Shown in pieces: positions 8,028 to 19,257 of a stretch of 36,570 nt of DNA. Made by a program: the position numbers and the translations under genes. Numbering within the stretch: position 1 is the stretch's first letter; every line of letters starts with the position of its first letter. This DNA comes from Leptolyngbya sp. ES-bin-22 (lineage in GTDB: Bacteria; Cyanobacteriota; Cyanobacteriia; Leptolyngbyales; Leptolyngbyaceae), in NCBI GenBank assembly GCA_014380065.1, contig JACMKO010000011.1:1-36570 (forward strand), given 5' to 3'. Under the pieces are notes generated by a model. That model saw only the letters and a program-made list of their open reading frames with translations. It did no database searches and was not told the origin of the DNA.

Positions 8028-9848
8028 TCAGTCTGTCGGTACTGCCTCAATCTGGCTAGGGCTACTAACCGCTTTTTGGGGATGAAAATAGGCTTCCAGC
8101 ACCTGACGCACCATTGGAGCCGCAAACGAACCGCCGCCGCCACCGGAGTTTTCACCAAACGCAACGACGACAATTTCTGGTTTGTTGGCTGGGGCAAAGC
8201 CTCCGAACCAGGTATGGGATTGCCGTCCGATATCCTCTGCGGTGCCGCTTTTACCTGCTACAGGCGGCAGTGTCGGTACGTTGAGAGCCGCGCCTGTTCC
8301 GCCGTCAACCACAGCGCGTAGCCCTGCACGGAGAATGCGAACGGTATCTGGCTTCAGGTTGAGGGATTCAGTCCAGTTTTGCGCGGCTTCGTTATCTTTC
8401 AGCAGGTGTGGCTTCACCAAAGAGCCACCGTTCGCAGGCACGGCAAACATGACGGCAACTTGCAGTGGCGTTGCTTGCAGAAAGCCCTGCCCGATCGACA
8501 TATTGACTGTATCGCCCAAAAACCAACCTTCTTTCACTTCCTTACGCTTCCATTCATCATCGGGCACCAGACCGGGGCTTTCTTCTTCTCCCAAGTCAAT
8601 GCCCGTCTTGCGCCCAAAGCCGTAGCGGCGTGTCCATTGAATTAAATTGCGATCGCCAACGCCCATCCCAATCTGGTAGAAAAAGGTGTCGCTACTCCAC
8701 TGCAACGCACCCACAAAGCCTAATGGACCAAAGCCAGCGTGGTTCCAGTCGCCAAATTCAATGCCGCCCACGGTGAGCGATGGATAGGTGCCTAAGACGG
8801 TATCCGGGCTGAACTTACCGGTTTCTAGTCCAGCCGTAGTCGTCACAATTTTGAAGGTGCTGGCTGGGGGAAAGCCTTGTATAGCGCGGTTGACAAACGG
8901 GTGATCTTTGCTTTGTAGGCGCTGCCACTGGGCATCCGTAATGCGCGTGGAGAATAAGTTGGGGTCAAAGGTAGGACGGCTGACCATCGCAAGGACAGCG
9001 CCATTGCTGGGGTCGATCGCCACGATCGCTCCTTTGCGATCGCCCAACGCTGCCTCTGCTGCCTTCTGCAAATCCAGATCTAGCGTCAGTTGCACATTCT
9101 TACCAGTCTGAGTCGGCTTTTTGCCTAGCACTCTTACCACTTGCCCAGCGCCATCCACTTCCACCTGTTGCCCGCCCCATTCACCCCGCAGCAGCTTTTC
9201 GTATGTCGCTTCAATGCCCATCTGACCAATCACATCGCCAAGTCGATAGCCTTCACCTTTGCGCTTTTCGAGTTCGCGATCGTCCATTTCGCCCGTATAG
9301 CCAATGACATGCGCTGCCAGATCGCCATTAGGGTAATAGCGCACAGCCTCAGCATCCACCTGTACACCTTCCATCTCACCGCCATATTCTGCTAGCGCTG
9401 TTACTTGGGCTGGACTAACACCACGCGCAATCCGTACAAGGAAAGGAGAGGTATAGCCTGCTTGCTCTAGACGGTTTTTGATGTTTGCTTCGGGCACGTT
9501 GAGAATCTGAGACAGCCGCTGTAGTGTCGTTGCCCATTCTGCTTTTTTGCGTGCCAACGGCCAAAGAAAGACTGAATGTGACAAGCGGCTACCCGCCAGC
9601 ATCTTGCCTTTGCGATCGAGAATTTTGCCACGCTCCGGCTGCTCAGGAATCAAGCGAATGCGATTGTTTTCGGCAAGTTGACGATTGCGATCGCCCTCCA
9701 CCAGTTGCAGGTAAGCGAGGCGACCACCAATGCCCACTAGCATGACCAGCGAAACGCCTAACATCATCGCGATCGACTGAGCGCGCCGCCCCACAGTGCG
9801 GGGAGTCGTCTGGCTAGCGATCGTAGTAGAAGGGTGGGTTAGAGTCAT
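8028..9848 (-). CDS. mrdA: Penicillin-binding protein 2 (transpeptidase)
   Basis: This class B penicillin-binding protein cross-links peptidoglycan during growth of the side wall. It has a cytoplasmic N-terminus, one membrane anchor (about 26-48), a dimerisation/pedestal domain and a transpeptidase domain. The three active-site motifs are STFK (330-333, Ser330 is the nucleophile), SSD (385-387) and KSGT (533-536). The length of 606 residues is normal for PBP2. A glycine run GGGGG at about 570 and a variable C-terminal tail of 20 residues are unremarkable. No rodA is visible next to it. The start ATG has no strong ribosome-binding site. Confidence 0.94.
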   Translation of the reverse strand: MTLTHPSTTIASQTTPRTVGRRAQSIAMMLGVSLVMLVGIGGRLAYLQLVEGDRNRQLAENNRIRLIPEQPERGKILDRKGKMLAGSRLSHSVFLWPLARKKAEWATTLQRLSQILNVPEANIKNRLEQAGYTSPFLVRIARGVSPAQVTALAEYGGEMEGVQVDAEAVRYYPNGDLAAHVIGYTGEMDDRELEKRKGEGYRLGDVIGQMGIEATYEKLLRGEWGGQQVEVDGAGQVVRVLGKKPTQTGKNVQLTLDLDLQKAAEAALGDRKGAIVAIDPSNGAVLAMVSRPTFDPNLFSTRITDAQWQRLQSKDHPFVNRAIQGFPPASTFKIVTTTAGLETGKFSPDTVLGTYPSLTVGGIEFGDWNHAGFGPLGFVGALQWSSDTFFYQIGMGVGDRNLIQWTRRYGFGRKTGIDLGEEESPGLVPDDEWKRKEVKEGWFLGDTVNMSIGQGFLQATPLQVAVMFAVPANGGSLVKPHLLKDNEAAQNWTESLNLKPDTVRILRAGLRAVVDGGTGAALNVPTLPPVAGKSGTAEDIGRQSHTWFGGFAPANKPEIVVVAFGENSGGGGGSFAAPMVRQVLEAYFHPQKAVSSPSQIEAVPTD

Positions 9849-10260
9849 ACAGTCATTACACGAAGCAGAGTACTGTTAGAGGCGTATAGACACGTTGGCA
9901 AGGTTGAGTTCCTTACCGATGAGTCGTTAGTCGCCAAGTTGGGCAAGCTAAAGCAAAGTGCTTTTCCATTCTCTTTCCTCTTGTAAGCTGCAATGTAGAG
10001 CCGTTAGTGCAACAGCCCAACATGAAGCGCTGATCAGGCAAATGGCTTAGCTTTTTAGAGGCTTAACCGATCGCCAGGTGATTGAATGGGCATCAGGTGG
10101 ATAAAATAAACCAGGTATCATAGTCTGTCACTTTATCAGAAGATGGACAAACCCCACTAAGTGCTTGTTCTCTCAGGCATTCAGAGACACGCCTAAAACC
10201 GTCATTGTGCCTCAAGCGTCCCTCACATCGCGACAGAATCAACCATAGGGAATTGTCACT
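9849..10260. other. Intergenic region between mrdA and potA, no gene seen
   Basis: This 412-bp gap separates the divergent mrdA and potA genes and must hold both promoters. I find no coding frame, no strong hairpin and no tandem repeat. AGGGAA 8 bp before the potA ATG is a weak ribosome-binding site. Confidence 0.4.
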
Positions 10261-11391
10261 ATGTCTCAAACCATTACGCATAACCAGCGTGCCTTAGCGG
10301 CTGATACCGGGTTTGATGTTGAACTCCGCAAAGTTTTTAAGGTTTTTAACGGGGAAACGGCAGTACGGGGCATTGACCTGAGTATTCGTCGAGGCGAGTT
10401 TTTTAGCATTCTGGGTCCTTCGGGCTGCGGTAAAACAACGACGCTGCGGATGATCGCCGGATTTGACTCTCTCTCAGCGGGGGAACTCTTCATTCAGGGG
10501 CAGTTGATGAGTCAGGTGCCGCCCTACCGCCGTCCGGTGAACACAGTGTTTCAGAGTTACGCCCTGTTTAACCACCTCACTGTGCGTGAGAATATTGCCT
10601 TTGGGCTGCGGATTAAGAAGCGAGATAAGGCAGAAATTGTCGATCGAGTGCAAACGGTAATCAAGCTGGTCAAAATGGAAGCCTTTGCCACTCGCTTTCC
10701 TGCCCAACTTTCGGGTGGACAGCAGCAGCGAGTGGCACTGGCGCGTGCCCTCATCAACCGTCCCGCCGTTCTACTCTTAGATGAACCGCTCGGCGCACTT
10801 GATCTAAAGCTGCGTAAAGAGATGCAGGTCGAGTTGTCAAATTTGCATCAAGAGTTGGATTTGACCTTTGTCATGGTCACTCATGACCAGGAAGAGGCAC
10901 TCAGCCTTTCAGACCGCATTGCGGTGATGAACCTCGGCAGGATTGAACAAATTGACACCCCCAACCGCATTTATGAGCAGCCTCAAACTGCCTTTGTGGC
11001 TGATTTTATTGGCAATACCAATCTCTTTCCTGCCAAAATCGAGGGCGCTCATCCAGCCATGCTGTGGATCACCACAACCAACGGGCTAAAGATGAAAGTT
11101 AAACCCCTCGACACATCAACTCCGCTCACATCAGGGCGAGTGGTTGTTAGCGTCCGTCCAGAAAAAATCCACGTTAGCCGCACCATCCCCAACGATGTGA
11201 TCAACTGCTTTGAAGGACGTTTGCGGCATGTGATGTACCTCGGTGCCCACGTGCATTATGTGGTAGACCTCACGTCGGGCGATCGCCTCACCGTCATGCA
11301 GCCCAGCGCGATCAATGACCTACCGGGTGCCGACACCCCCATTTACGTCCAATGGGCACCGGAAGACTGTTTGGCGATTCCAACGAGTTAG
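10261..11391 (+). CDS. potA: Spermidine/putrescine ABC transporter, ATP-binding subunit
   Basis: This is the ATPase that drives polyamine import, first of four pot genes. It has Walker A GPSGCGKT (52-59), the ABC signature LSGGQQQR (150-157), Walker B VLLLDEP (170-176) and the switch histidine His208 in VMVTHD. A C-terminal TOBE-like regulatory region (about 290-376) follows. At 376 residues it has the length of PotA rather than of the shorter amino acid ATPases. The substrate class is assigned from the company of PotD-, PotB- and PotC-like genes. Related importers carry other substrates, so polyamine is likely but not proven. Confidence 0.92.
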   Translation: MSQTITHNQRALAADTGFDVELRKVFKVFNGETAVRGIDLSIRRGEFFSILGPSGCGKTTTLRMIAGFDSLSAGELFIQGQLMSQVPPYRRPVNTVFQSYALFNHLTVRENIAFGLRIKKRDKAEIVDRVQTVIKLVKMEAFATRFPAQLSGGQQQRVALARALINRPAVLLLDEPLGALDLKLRKEMQVELSNLHQELDLTFVMVTHDQEEALSLSDRIAVMNLGRIEQIDTPNRIYEQPQTAFVADFIGNTNLFPAKIEGAHPAMLWITTTNGLKMKVKPLDTSTPLTSGRVVVSVRPEKIHVSRTIPNDVINCFEGRLRHVMYLGAHVHYVVDLTSGDRLTVMQPSAINDLPGADTPIYVQWAPEDCLAIPTS

Positions 11392-11451
11392 TAGTCAATA
11401 GGCAGTAGTCAGAATTAATTCAACACTCAGCACTCTTCTCACCCAATCCCC

Positions 11452-12585
11452 GTGCCCCACCTTTCTCCCACCGTCTCCTCTTGTGCCAAGGTAAATCGAT
11501 CGCGGCGAGCGTTTTTGCGGGCAGCGACGGGGGTTGTGTCTGGGTTAACCCTCTCAGGCTGCGGCTGGACGTTGGCGGAAGTGCGCCCCTTGCAAGCCAG
11601 CGCTAAAACAGCAAACGAGCTGCACATTTACACATGGTCAAGCTACATTGACGATGCGTTGCTGGAAGAGTTTAAAGCACAGACTGGTGTCACGGTCATT
11701 GCCGATACGTTTGACTCAAACGAGACTATGCTCGCAGCCTTTCAGGCGGGTAAGGGAGCCGCCTACAGCATCATCTATCCATCTGACTACGCTGTGGCGA
11801 AGATGATTGAGTTGAAGCTGCTGCAACAGCTTGACTTGAGCCGTATTCAGGGTTTGGAGAATATTCTGCCTCGCTTTCAATCATCTGTGCATGACCCAGG
11901 AAACCGGTACCATGTACCCATTAGCTGGGGCACAACGGGCTTAATCTACAACAGCACGAAGCTCAATCCTCCACCCACTGATTGGAGCTATTTATGGACT
12001 CAGCAGCGCACGCTATCGCGCCGCATGACGTTGATTAACGATACGCGAGAAGTGATGGGAGCGACGCTACGATCGCTCGGCTACTCCTACAACTCCAGCA
12101 ATCCTCAAGAAATTAAGCAGGCATACGAAAAGCTCGTTGTTCTCAAACCTGCGATCACTACCTTCACCACCGACGCATGGCGGGATCAGCTCATTGCGGG
12201 AGATTTGCTCATTGCAATGGGCTATTCGGCAGATGCTATGTCCGTCACGCTCGCCAATCCCGCGTTGAAGTATGTCATTCCCAGTAGCGGCACCTCCCTT
12301 TGGAGCGACACGATGGTGATCCCCAAATCTGCCCCCAACCCTGATGTTGCCTATGCCTGGATTAACTACGTGCTGCAACCATCTGTCGCTGCCCAAATGA
12401 CCGAACGCCTCAACTTTGCTTCCCCAAATCAGTCGGCTCACGATCAGTTGCCCGCGCCGCTACGTGACAATGAAATTTTATTTCCTCCAGAAAGTTTATT
12501 AACAAAATGTGAGGGCGTTGCCCCCGTAAAAGAATCGATCACAGAGCTTTATGAGAAGTATTGGACGCAGTTGACTAGCAGCTAG
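11452..12585 (+). CDS. potD: Spermidine/putrescine-binding lipoprotein
   Basis: This is the substrate-binding component of the importer. It carries a combined export signal: a twin-arginine motif (SRRAFLRA, about 17-24) followed by a hydrophobic stretch and the lipobox LSGC with Cys37. It is therefore probably exported folded by Tat and anchored as a lipoprotein. Periplasmic binding protein features of the PotD class follow (LHIYTWSSYIDDALLEEFKAQTG, then PISWGTTGLIYN). The start is GTG, 60 bp after potA. Both starts I can see are weak. The leader is pyrimidine-rich. Confidence 0.9.
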   Translation: MPHLSPTVSSCAKVNRSRRAFLRAATGVVSGLTLSGCGWTLAEVRPLQASAKTANELHIYTWSSYIDDALLEEFKAQTGVTVIADTFDSNETMLAAFQAGKGAAYSIIYPSDYAVAKMIELKLLQQLDLSRIQGLENILPRFQSSVHDPGNRYHVPISWGTTGLIYNSTKLNPPPTDWSYLWTQQRTLSRRMTLINDTREVMGATLRSLGYSYNSSNPQEIKQAYEKLVVLKPAITTFTTDAWRDQLIAGDLLIAMGYSADAMSVTLANPALKYVIPSSGTSLWSDTMVIPKSAPNPDVAYAWINYVLQPSVAAQMTERLNFASPNQSAHDQLPAPLRDNEILFPPESLLTKCEGVAPVKESITELYEKYWTQLTSS

Positions 12586-12588
12586 GAA

Positions 12589-12688
12589 GTTGTTGGTTGT
12601 TAGCTGTTAGTTATTAGAGAACAGCAGTCAAAAAGCTTATCACTTATAACTCCTCACCCCTCACTCCTCACCCCTCTCCCCTCTCCCC
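12589..12688. repeat. Two heptanucleotide repeat tracts in the potD-potB gap
   Basis: The first tract (12589-12617) is a degenerate array of GTTGTTA-type units. The second (12650-12688) is a CT-rich array of TCACCCC, TCACTCC and CCCTCTC units. It runs directly into the ATG of potB at 12689, leaving no purine-rich ribosome-binding site. Both tracts are periodic at 7 bp. Confidence 0.75.
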
Positions 12689-13588
12689 ATGTCCCAAGCA
12701 TCGCCCTCTGCACCATCTGACGTTCCGCCTCGCGATCGTGACCTTCCCAAATGGATTGAGCCGCTGTTGCTGCTGGGACCAACAGGAATTTGGCTGAGCT
12801 TACTGCTGGTGATTCCCACCCTGCTCATTCTGGAACTCAGCTTAGTTCCTGGCATTCGACCGGGGCAGGTGGTGAACCCTTCCGGGTTGAACAACTATGC
12901 CTTAATTTTCCAGCCGATTTATCTTCAGGTATTGGGGCGATCGCTGTTCTTTGCTCTGGGCACGACCATCATCTGCCTGCTGCTAGGGTTTCCAGTTGCC
13001 TACTGGATTGCCCTCATGGTGCCGAAGCGCTGGCAAAATCTACTGATTGTTGGCTTTGTCTTGCCCCTATGGACATCATCGCTGCTCCGTTCCTACGCCT
13101 GGATCACGATCCTACGACCAACCGGTGTGCTGAACTCGGCGCTCAACAGCATCGGGCTACCATCGCTAGATATTCTCAACCGAAGTTCCGCAGTACTCGT
13201 TGGCATGAGCTACAGTCTGTTGCCCTACATGGTGCTGATTCTCTACGCCTCATTGGAGAAGCTCGATCGACGACTGCTGGAAGCGGCGGCAGATCTGGGC
13301 GCACCACCGTCGCAGGTATTCTGGCGAGTGACCGTGCCGCAAACCTTACCAGGCATTACAGCGGGTGCGCTCTTAGTCTTCATCACAGGTCTCGGCGACT
13401 TCGTTGACCCGGAACTTTTGGGCGGCGCATCCAGCATGACGGCTGCTCGTTTGATTTACAATCAATTCCTTGGTGCAACCCAAAACTGGGGCTTTGGTTC
13501 AGCCCTCAGCAGTCTGCTCATTCTGGCGGTCAGTCTGGCGATCGCGCTGCTGCTGAAATACGGCGATCGCAATGCCAGCAACGTTTAG
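12689..13588 (+). CDS. potB: Spermidine/putrescine ABC transporter permease PotB
   Basis: The 299-residue inner-membrane protein has about six helices. The conserved EAA loop, which docks to the ATPase, reads LEAAADLGAPPSQVFWRVTVPQTLPGI (about 194-220). It would pair with PotC to form the channel. The N-terminal cytoplasmic arm is rich in Pro and Asp. The ATG follows a pure pyrimidine tract, so translation probably depends on coupling or on leaderless-like or S1-assisted initiation. This is an inference from the missing ribosome-binding site. Confidence 0.92.
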   Translation: MSQASPSAPSDVPPRDRDLPKWIEPLLLLGPTGIWLSLLLVIPTLLILELSLVPGIRPGQVVNPSGLNNYALIFQPIYLQVLGRSLFFALGTTIICLLLGFPVAYWIALMVPKRWQNLLIVGFVLPLWTSSLLRSYAWITILRPTGVLNSALNSIGLPSLDILNRSSAVLVGMSYSLLPYMVLILYASLEKLDRRLLEAAADLGAPPSQVFWRVTVPQTLPGITAGALLVFITGLGDFVDPELLGGASSMTAARLIYNQFLGATQNWGFGSALSSLLILAVSLAIALLLKYGDRNASNV

Positions 13589-13659
13589 AGCTTGCAGGCA
13601 GACGCTAGAGGCATATTAATCGTTAGTGATTCTGTTAGCGCCACCTGTTAGAAAGCAGG

Positions 13660-13722
13660 GAGCAGCGGGCAACCATAACTCATCCCTCATCTCTCACCCC
13701 CTTCATCCCTCTTCTTCTTCAC
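13660..13722. repeat. CT-rich repeat tract ending at the potC start codon
   Basis: The stretch contains CATCCCTCATCTCTCACCCC-like units with an approximate 7-bp period, then CTTCTTCTTC. It ends at the ATG of potC at 13723. It resembles the tract before potB and again removes any usual ribosome-binding site. Confidence 0.6.
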
Positions 13723-14547
13723 ATGTCCTCACCCAAAGTCAAACTCCCTCTCTCCTGGCAGGCATTGTTCTCACTGCTGATGTTTGGCTTTATGTACCTC
13801 CCCATTCTGGTGCTGACGTTTTACAGCTTTAACCAGTCGCCCTATAGCGTTGGCTGGCAGGGCTTTACGTTAGAGTGGTATCGCAAGTTCTTTAGCGACC
13901 AGCGCATTCTTTCAGCTTTGAGAGCTAGCCTGAGTGTGGCGTTTTTTGCGGTGGGGATTGCAGCGGTGATTGGCACGCTGATGGCGGTGGGGTTGGCGCG
14001 CTATCAGTTTCCAGGGAAAAGTCTGTATCGGGGTCTTTCGTATCTGCCGCTCATCATTCCAGATATTGCGATCGCCGTGGCAACGCTGGTTTTTTTGGCG
14101 GCAGTGGCGATCCCGTTCAGTGGTGGTGCGATTCAACTGAGTTTATGGACCGTCGTAGCGGCACACGTTGTCTTCTGCCTGTCCTATGTAGCGCTTGTCG
14201 TTTCCACTCGTCTGACGAACCTGAATCCACATTTAGAGGAGGCTGCGCTCGATCTGGGCGCAACGCCCGGTCAGGCGTTTGTGCAAGTGCTGCTGCCGGA
14301 GTTGATGCCTGCGATCGTCTCTGGCTGCTTGCTCGCGTTTGTGCTGAGCATGGACGATTTCCTGATCGCTAGCTTCACGGCGGGAGGAGGCACAAACACG
14401 TTGCCAATGGAAATCTTCAGCCGCATTCGCACGGGTGTGAAACCAGACATCAATGCTCTGAGCGTTGTCCTGATTCTGGCATCTGGATTAGTCTTTTTTA
14501 CAGCAGAATGGGTGCGCCTCCGCAGTGAGCGGAAGCGACTGAGCTAG
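13723..14547 (+). CDS. potC: Spermidine/putrescine ABC transporter permease PotC
   Basis: This is the second channel subunit, with 274 residues and about six helices. Its EAA loop is LEEAALDLGATPGQAFVQVLLPELMPAI (about 167-194). The N-terminal segment LPILVLTFYSFNQSPYSVGWQGFTLEWYRKFF is typical of PotC and distinguishes it from PotB. It closes the potA-potD-potB-potC cluster, in which the intergenic gaps grow from 60 to 134 bp. The gaps carry repeats. The gene converges on rpsU with a 31-bp gap. Confidence 0.92.
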   Translation: MSSPKVKLPLSWQALFSLLMFGFMYLPILVLTFYSFNQSPYSVGWQGFTLEWYRKFFSDQRILSALRASLSVAFFAVGIAAVIGTLMAVGLARYQFPGKSLYRGLSYLPLIIPDIAIAVATLVFLAAVAIPFSGGAIQLSLWTVVAAHVVFCLSYVALVVSTRLTNLNPHLEEAALDLGATPGQAFVQVLLPELMPAIVSGCLLAFVLSMDDFLIASFTAGGGTNTLPMEIFSRIRTGVKPDINALSVVLILASGLVFFTAEWVRLRSERKRLS

Positions 14548-14548
14548 A

Positions 14549-14562
14549 CGCGGCTTGCCGCG
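14549..14562. repeat. Short GC palindrome between potC and rpsU
   Basis: CGCGGC-TT-GCCGCG forms a perfect 6-bp stem with a 2-nt spacer between the two convergent stop codons. No T-run follows on either strand, so it is a weak terminator candidate at best. It may be a dispersed palindrome. Confidence 0.4.
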
Positions 14563-14578
14563 AGAGGAGACGGTTTGT

Positions 14579-14755
14579 CTACTTAAAGCGATGCTTGCGT
14601 TTTGCGATCGCCTTGCGCTTGCGCTTTTCGATCGGGGTTTCAAATTGCCGCAACCGTTTGATGTCTGCAAAAATGCCAGCTTTAGAAACCTGACGTTTGA
14701 ATCGCCGTAGTGCCGATTCAATACCCTCGTTTTCACCTAAAACTACCTGAGTCAT
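14579..14755 (-). CDS. rpsU: 30S ribosomal protein S21
   Basis: This 58-codon gene encodes a very basic protein that starts [20 protein letters not shown] and ends in a Lys/Arg-rich tail ([16 protein letters not shown]). This is the S21 pattern. S21 joins the small subunit near the anti-Shine-Dalgarno region and helps initiation. It lies 97 bp downstream of an RNA-binding protein gene on the same strand. The same rbp-rpsU order is known from Anabaena, where the pair is cold-regulated. The stop codon is a TAG next to the palindrome at the end of potC. Confidence 0.95.
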   Translation of the reverse strand: MTQVVLGENEGIESALRRFKRQVSKAGIFADIKRLRQFETPIEKRKRKAIAKRKHRFK

Positions 14756-14852
14756 TCAATCCTCTGAGCCTTAGCTCCATATAAAGACCTCCAGTAAAAC
14801 TCGCGAACAAGAATCTCGCTGGAGCAAATACATTTTGTCACGAAAAAGCTGA

Positions 14853-15176
14853 TTAGCGATCGCCGTAATCGCCGCCTCGACTGCTGGAATAGCCCCTGCT
14901 GCCCATCTCACTGCCTCCAGATGGCTTCCGATCCTCACGTGGACGGGCTTTATTGACTTTGAGATCACGCCCCATCCATTCTGCGCCATCAAGAGCTTCA
15001 ATCGCGGCTGTCTCTTCAGCGTCGGTTTCCATCTCAACAAAACCGAAACCACGGGGGCGACCCGTCTCACGATCGGTGGGAAGCTGAACACGCTTGACCG
15101 TGCCATACTCCGCAAAAATGCTACTAAGATCTTCTTGTGTAACGGCGTAGGAAAGGTTGCCTACATAGATTGACAT
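14853..15176 (-). CDS. Cyanobacterial RRM-type RNA-binding protein (Rbp)
   Basis: The 107-residue protein has a single RNA recognition motif (residues 1-80). The RNP2 segment is IYVGNLSY near the N-terminus and the RNP1 segment is RGFGFVEM (about 43-50). A short Gly/Ser/Arg-rich tail (GSRGYSSSRGGDYGDR) follows, as in the cold-induced class of cyanobacterial Rbp proteins. These bind U-rich or G-rich RNA and are implicated in cold response and mRNA placement. CCGGAG at a good distance precedes the ATG. Cotranscription with rpsU downstream is likely. Confidence 0.93.
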   Translation of the reverse strand: MSIYVGNLSYAVTQEDLSSIFAEYGTVKRVQLPTDRETGRPRGFGFVEMETDAEETAAIEALDGAEWMGRDLKVNKARPREDRKPSGGSEMGSRGYSSSRGGDYGDR

Positions 15177-15184
15177 GGAATAGC

Positions 15185-15223
15185 TCCGGAGAGTGATCAG
15201 TATGAAGGTTTAAATCCGGAGAG
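15185..15223 (-). promoter_or_regulatory. Duplicated TCCGGAGAG motif in the rbp leader
   Basis: On the plus strand TCCGGAGAG occurs at 15185-15193 and 15215-15223, exactly 30 bp apart. On the coding strand the nearer copy (CTCTCCGGA) contains the ribosome-binding GGA and lies just before the rbp start codon. The second copy could compete for the ribosome or bind a factor. The leader of Anabaena rbp genes is known to carry cold regulation. Whether this motif takes part is a guess. Confidence 0.4.
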
Positions 15224-15339
15224 AAGCCTGCTGAAACCAAGAACAAACACCGCAACCGAATCAAACTCTGCAACCTAGATTAGCACAGGATCAAGATCCG
15301 TAAACCCTACTCACCATACTGTGAAGGAATCTCACGTTC

Positions 15340-15975
15340 TTAACGCAATGAAATATCCACACCGCCCTGTTCATCCTTGACCTTGATTTGAGCAGACCGC
15401 GCTTGCCCTTGAGCGCCAGTCACTTTGCATTCAAACGCGTCTCCTGGTTGCGCAACGCGAAGCTTGCCACCGCAATTTGCCGTCACGTCCGGTCCACCTT
15501 TGTCACGAATGCGGCTCTGGATGAACTGCTCTAGTTTTGACAGGACTAATAATTCTTTGGTGTTCCACTGAAACTGACCGTCTGGATTGGTCAGTTCGAC
15601 CGCGATCGTAAAGGGCTGACTATCAGCGGTCGCATCACAGTTAAAGCGGTTACCTGCCTTCACATCAAACTGGGCTGGACAATCAACCGAGTCCAAAGGC
15701 ACTTCGGTAGACGCTGTAAACGCTTTGCCTAAACGGCTTTCCAGATCTTTCGTTGCCTGCGATTTATTTGCCATTGCAGGGCTGGGGGTTGCCACAGGGC
15801 TAACCACGATTGAAGGGGTTGGCGAAACGTTGCCCGTTGCTTGGGGTTGAGTGGTACATCCTGCTAAAAGCACGAAGGCAGATAGGCTTGCTGCTACGGG
15901 TGACCATTGTTTGGTGTTGCCGGCACGAGGCACGGTCGATCGCGCTCCCACCTTAGAACTATAGGACTGGCTCAT
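15340..15975 (-). CDS. DUF4333 lipoprotein with two domain copies
   Basis: The product is 211 residues from the ATG at 15975. It has a basic N-terminus and a hydrophobic stretch ending in the lipobox LLAGC, so it is probably a lipoprotein. A Pro/Thr/Ser/Ala spacer follows, then two related repeats. The first contains VDCPAQFDVKAGNRFNCDA, the second VTANCGGKLRVAQPGDAFECKV. Each has a pair of cysteines spaced like those of DUF4333 domains, probably forming disulfides. The function is unknown. An upstream GTG-type start at 16023 would extend the frame by 16 residues, but the signal peptide fits the chosen start better. Confidence 0.78.
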   Translation of the reverse strand: MSQSYSSKVGARSTVPRAGNTKQWSPVAASLSAFVLLAGCTTQPQATGNVSPTPSIVVSPVATPSPAMANKSQATKDLESRLGKAFTASTEVPLDSVDCPAQFDVKAGNRFNCDATADSQPFTIAVELTNPDGQFQWNTKELLVLSKLEQFIQSRIRDKGGPDVTANCGGKLRVAQPGDAFECKVTGAQGQARSAQIKVKDEQGGVDISLR

Positions 15976-16105
15976 GAATACGCTCTCTGCTGCACTGCCT
16001 ATGGTAACGCAAACAAGGGTCAACGCTTAGTCAGTAGGGCATCGGGGAGCCTCAAAACTCCGTAGCGCAGCGGTACAGAGCGTTACTCAATCAGCGGTCA
16101 GCCAT

Positions 16106-16900
16106 CTATTCGGTGTAGGACAACGCTTCCTGCTCGGCTGCAAAAATATAGTCGTAGTCGAAGATGAGCGATTGGGAATGGCGAATAATGGAGAAGCCAA
16201 AATTTGTGGTGATTTCAGTGGTGAAGGTGGCGATCGCCAGTTCAACTAGCTTCTTCTCACTCATCAAGGGCTTTTGCACAAAATAATCGCGTCGTGCAAA
16301 AAACAGGCGTTCATCTTTTGGCACGATGATGCAATTCAGCTTATGGGTGTGTTGAATCGGTCGAATGTAGGTGTTAATAAACTCATCCTGGTTTCGCTGC
16401 AACCGATAAAGTTTTTCGTGCTGAAACCAGCTCATCCGAAACATCATTTTGATCAGCTCAAAGCCCAGGATGTAGTTGAATACATTGTTGCGCTCTGCGG
16501 TACTCATCACCAATCGCAGTGCCGATTCTAGATAGAGGTCGGGTTGACCGCGCACGTCCTGAGCCGAGTGGATGTAAAACTGTCGAATATAGCCTCTGAG
16601 GGCGATCGCATTTAGCTCGGCTTTAACGTTGAATTCCTTTAAATAATGGCTGACTTTTTGTTTGGTATCGCGGTCTTCCAGAACTTTTGAAATTAACCCA
16701 TCAGCCGTGTAGTCATCCAAAAAAGTGGCTTGCATTTCAGGCGAGGCAGCACACATCAAATGACAGAGCGACAGCACAAAACGACGCTGCTTCCAGGGCA
16801 AGCTCTCTGCCCATTGTTGGGCTTCTAGGGGCAGCATGGAGAGAATGCTTGCAGCGCTGGACGCTTCGGGCGGGCTTGTCTTGGCTGTGCGCTTGCTCAT
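16106..16900 (-). CDS. Conserved protein of unknown function downstream of ligA
   Basis: I think this is a protein conserved in cyanobacteria but cannot name a function. It is 264 residues from the ATG at 16900 (a GTG at 16993 would add 31). It looks soluble and helical. Notable blocks are LPWKQRRFVLSLCHLMCAASPEMQATFLDDYTADGL (about 28-63) and a C-terminal half rich in aromatic residues (NYILGFELIKMMFRMSWFQHEKLYRLQRNQDEFINTYI). No catalytic motif or membrane segment is evident. It follows ligA on the same strand, by 12 bp if the long start is used, and is probably cotranscribed. Confidence 0.75.
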   Translation of the reverse strand: MSKRTAKTSPPEASSAASILSMLPLEAQQWAESLPWKQRRFVLSLCHLMCAASPEMQATFLDDYTADGLISKVLEDRDTKQKVSHYLKEFNVKAELNAIALRGYIRQFYIHSAQDVRGQPDLYLESALRLVMSTAERNNVFNYILGFELIKMMFRMSWFQHEKLYRLQRNQDEFINTYIRPIQHTHKLNCIIVPKDERLFFARRDYFVQKPLMSEKKLVELAIATFTTEITTNFGFSIIRHSQSLIFDYDYIFAAEQEALSYTE

Positions 16901-17005
16901 GAGTGACCGAAAAGAGCGTCGATCGGTAGCTTCAGTGTTCCCAGGCAAAGCGTGAATGAACAGGATGCCGTTGCAGCGACGATAGAAGACCACGATCTGC
17001 CTTGG

Positions 17006-19132
<2,127 letters not shown>

Positions 19133-19257
19133 CTAGTTTAGCGCTGTGACGCATGAGGATGTATGGTTTCCGCTGCGTTGAGGCGAGGCAGCGATCGAAA
19201 CCGAATTTTTCGGGTATGCTGCGATGTAATGTGTACCGTTTCGGTAGCCTGGGTTCG

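Noticed and set aside
12790-13407. A 205-codon open frame in the second frame of potB
   Set aside because: It lies wholly within potB, has no family features and reflects the codon bias of a GC-rich hydrophobic gene.
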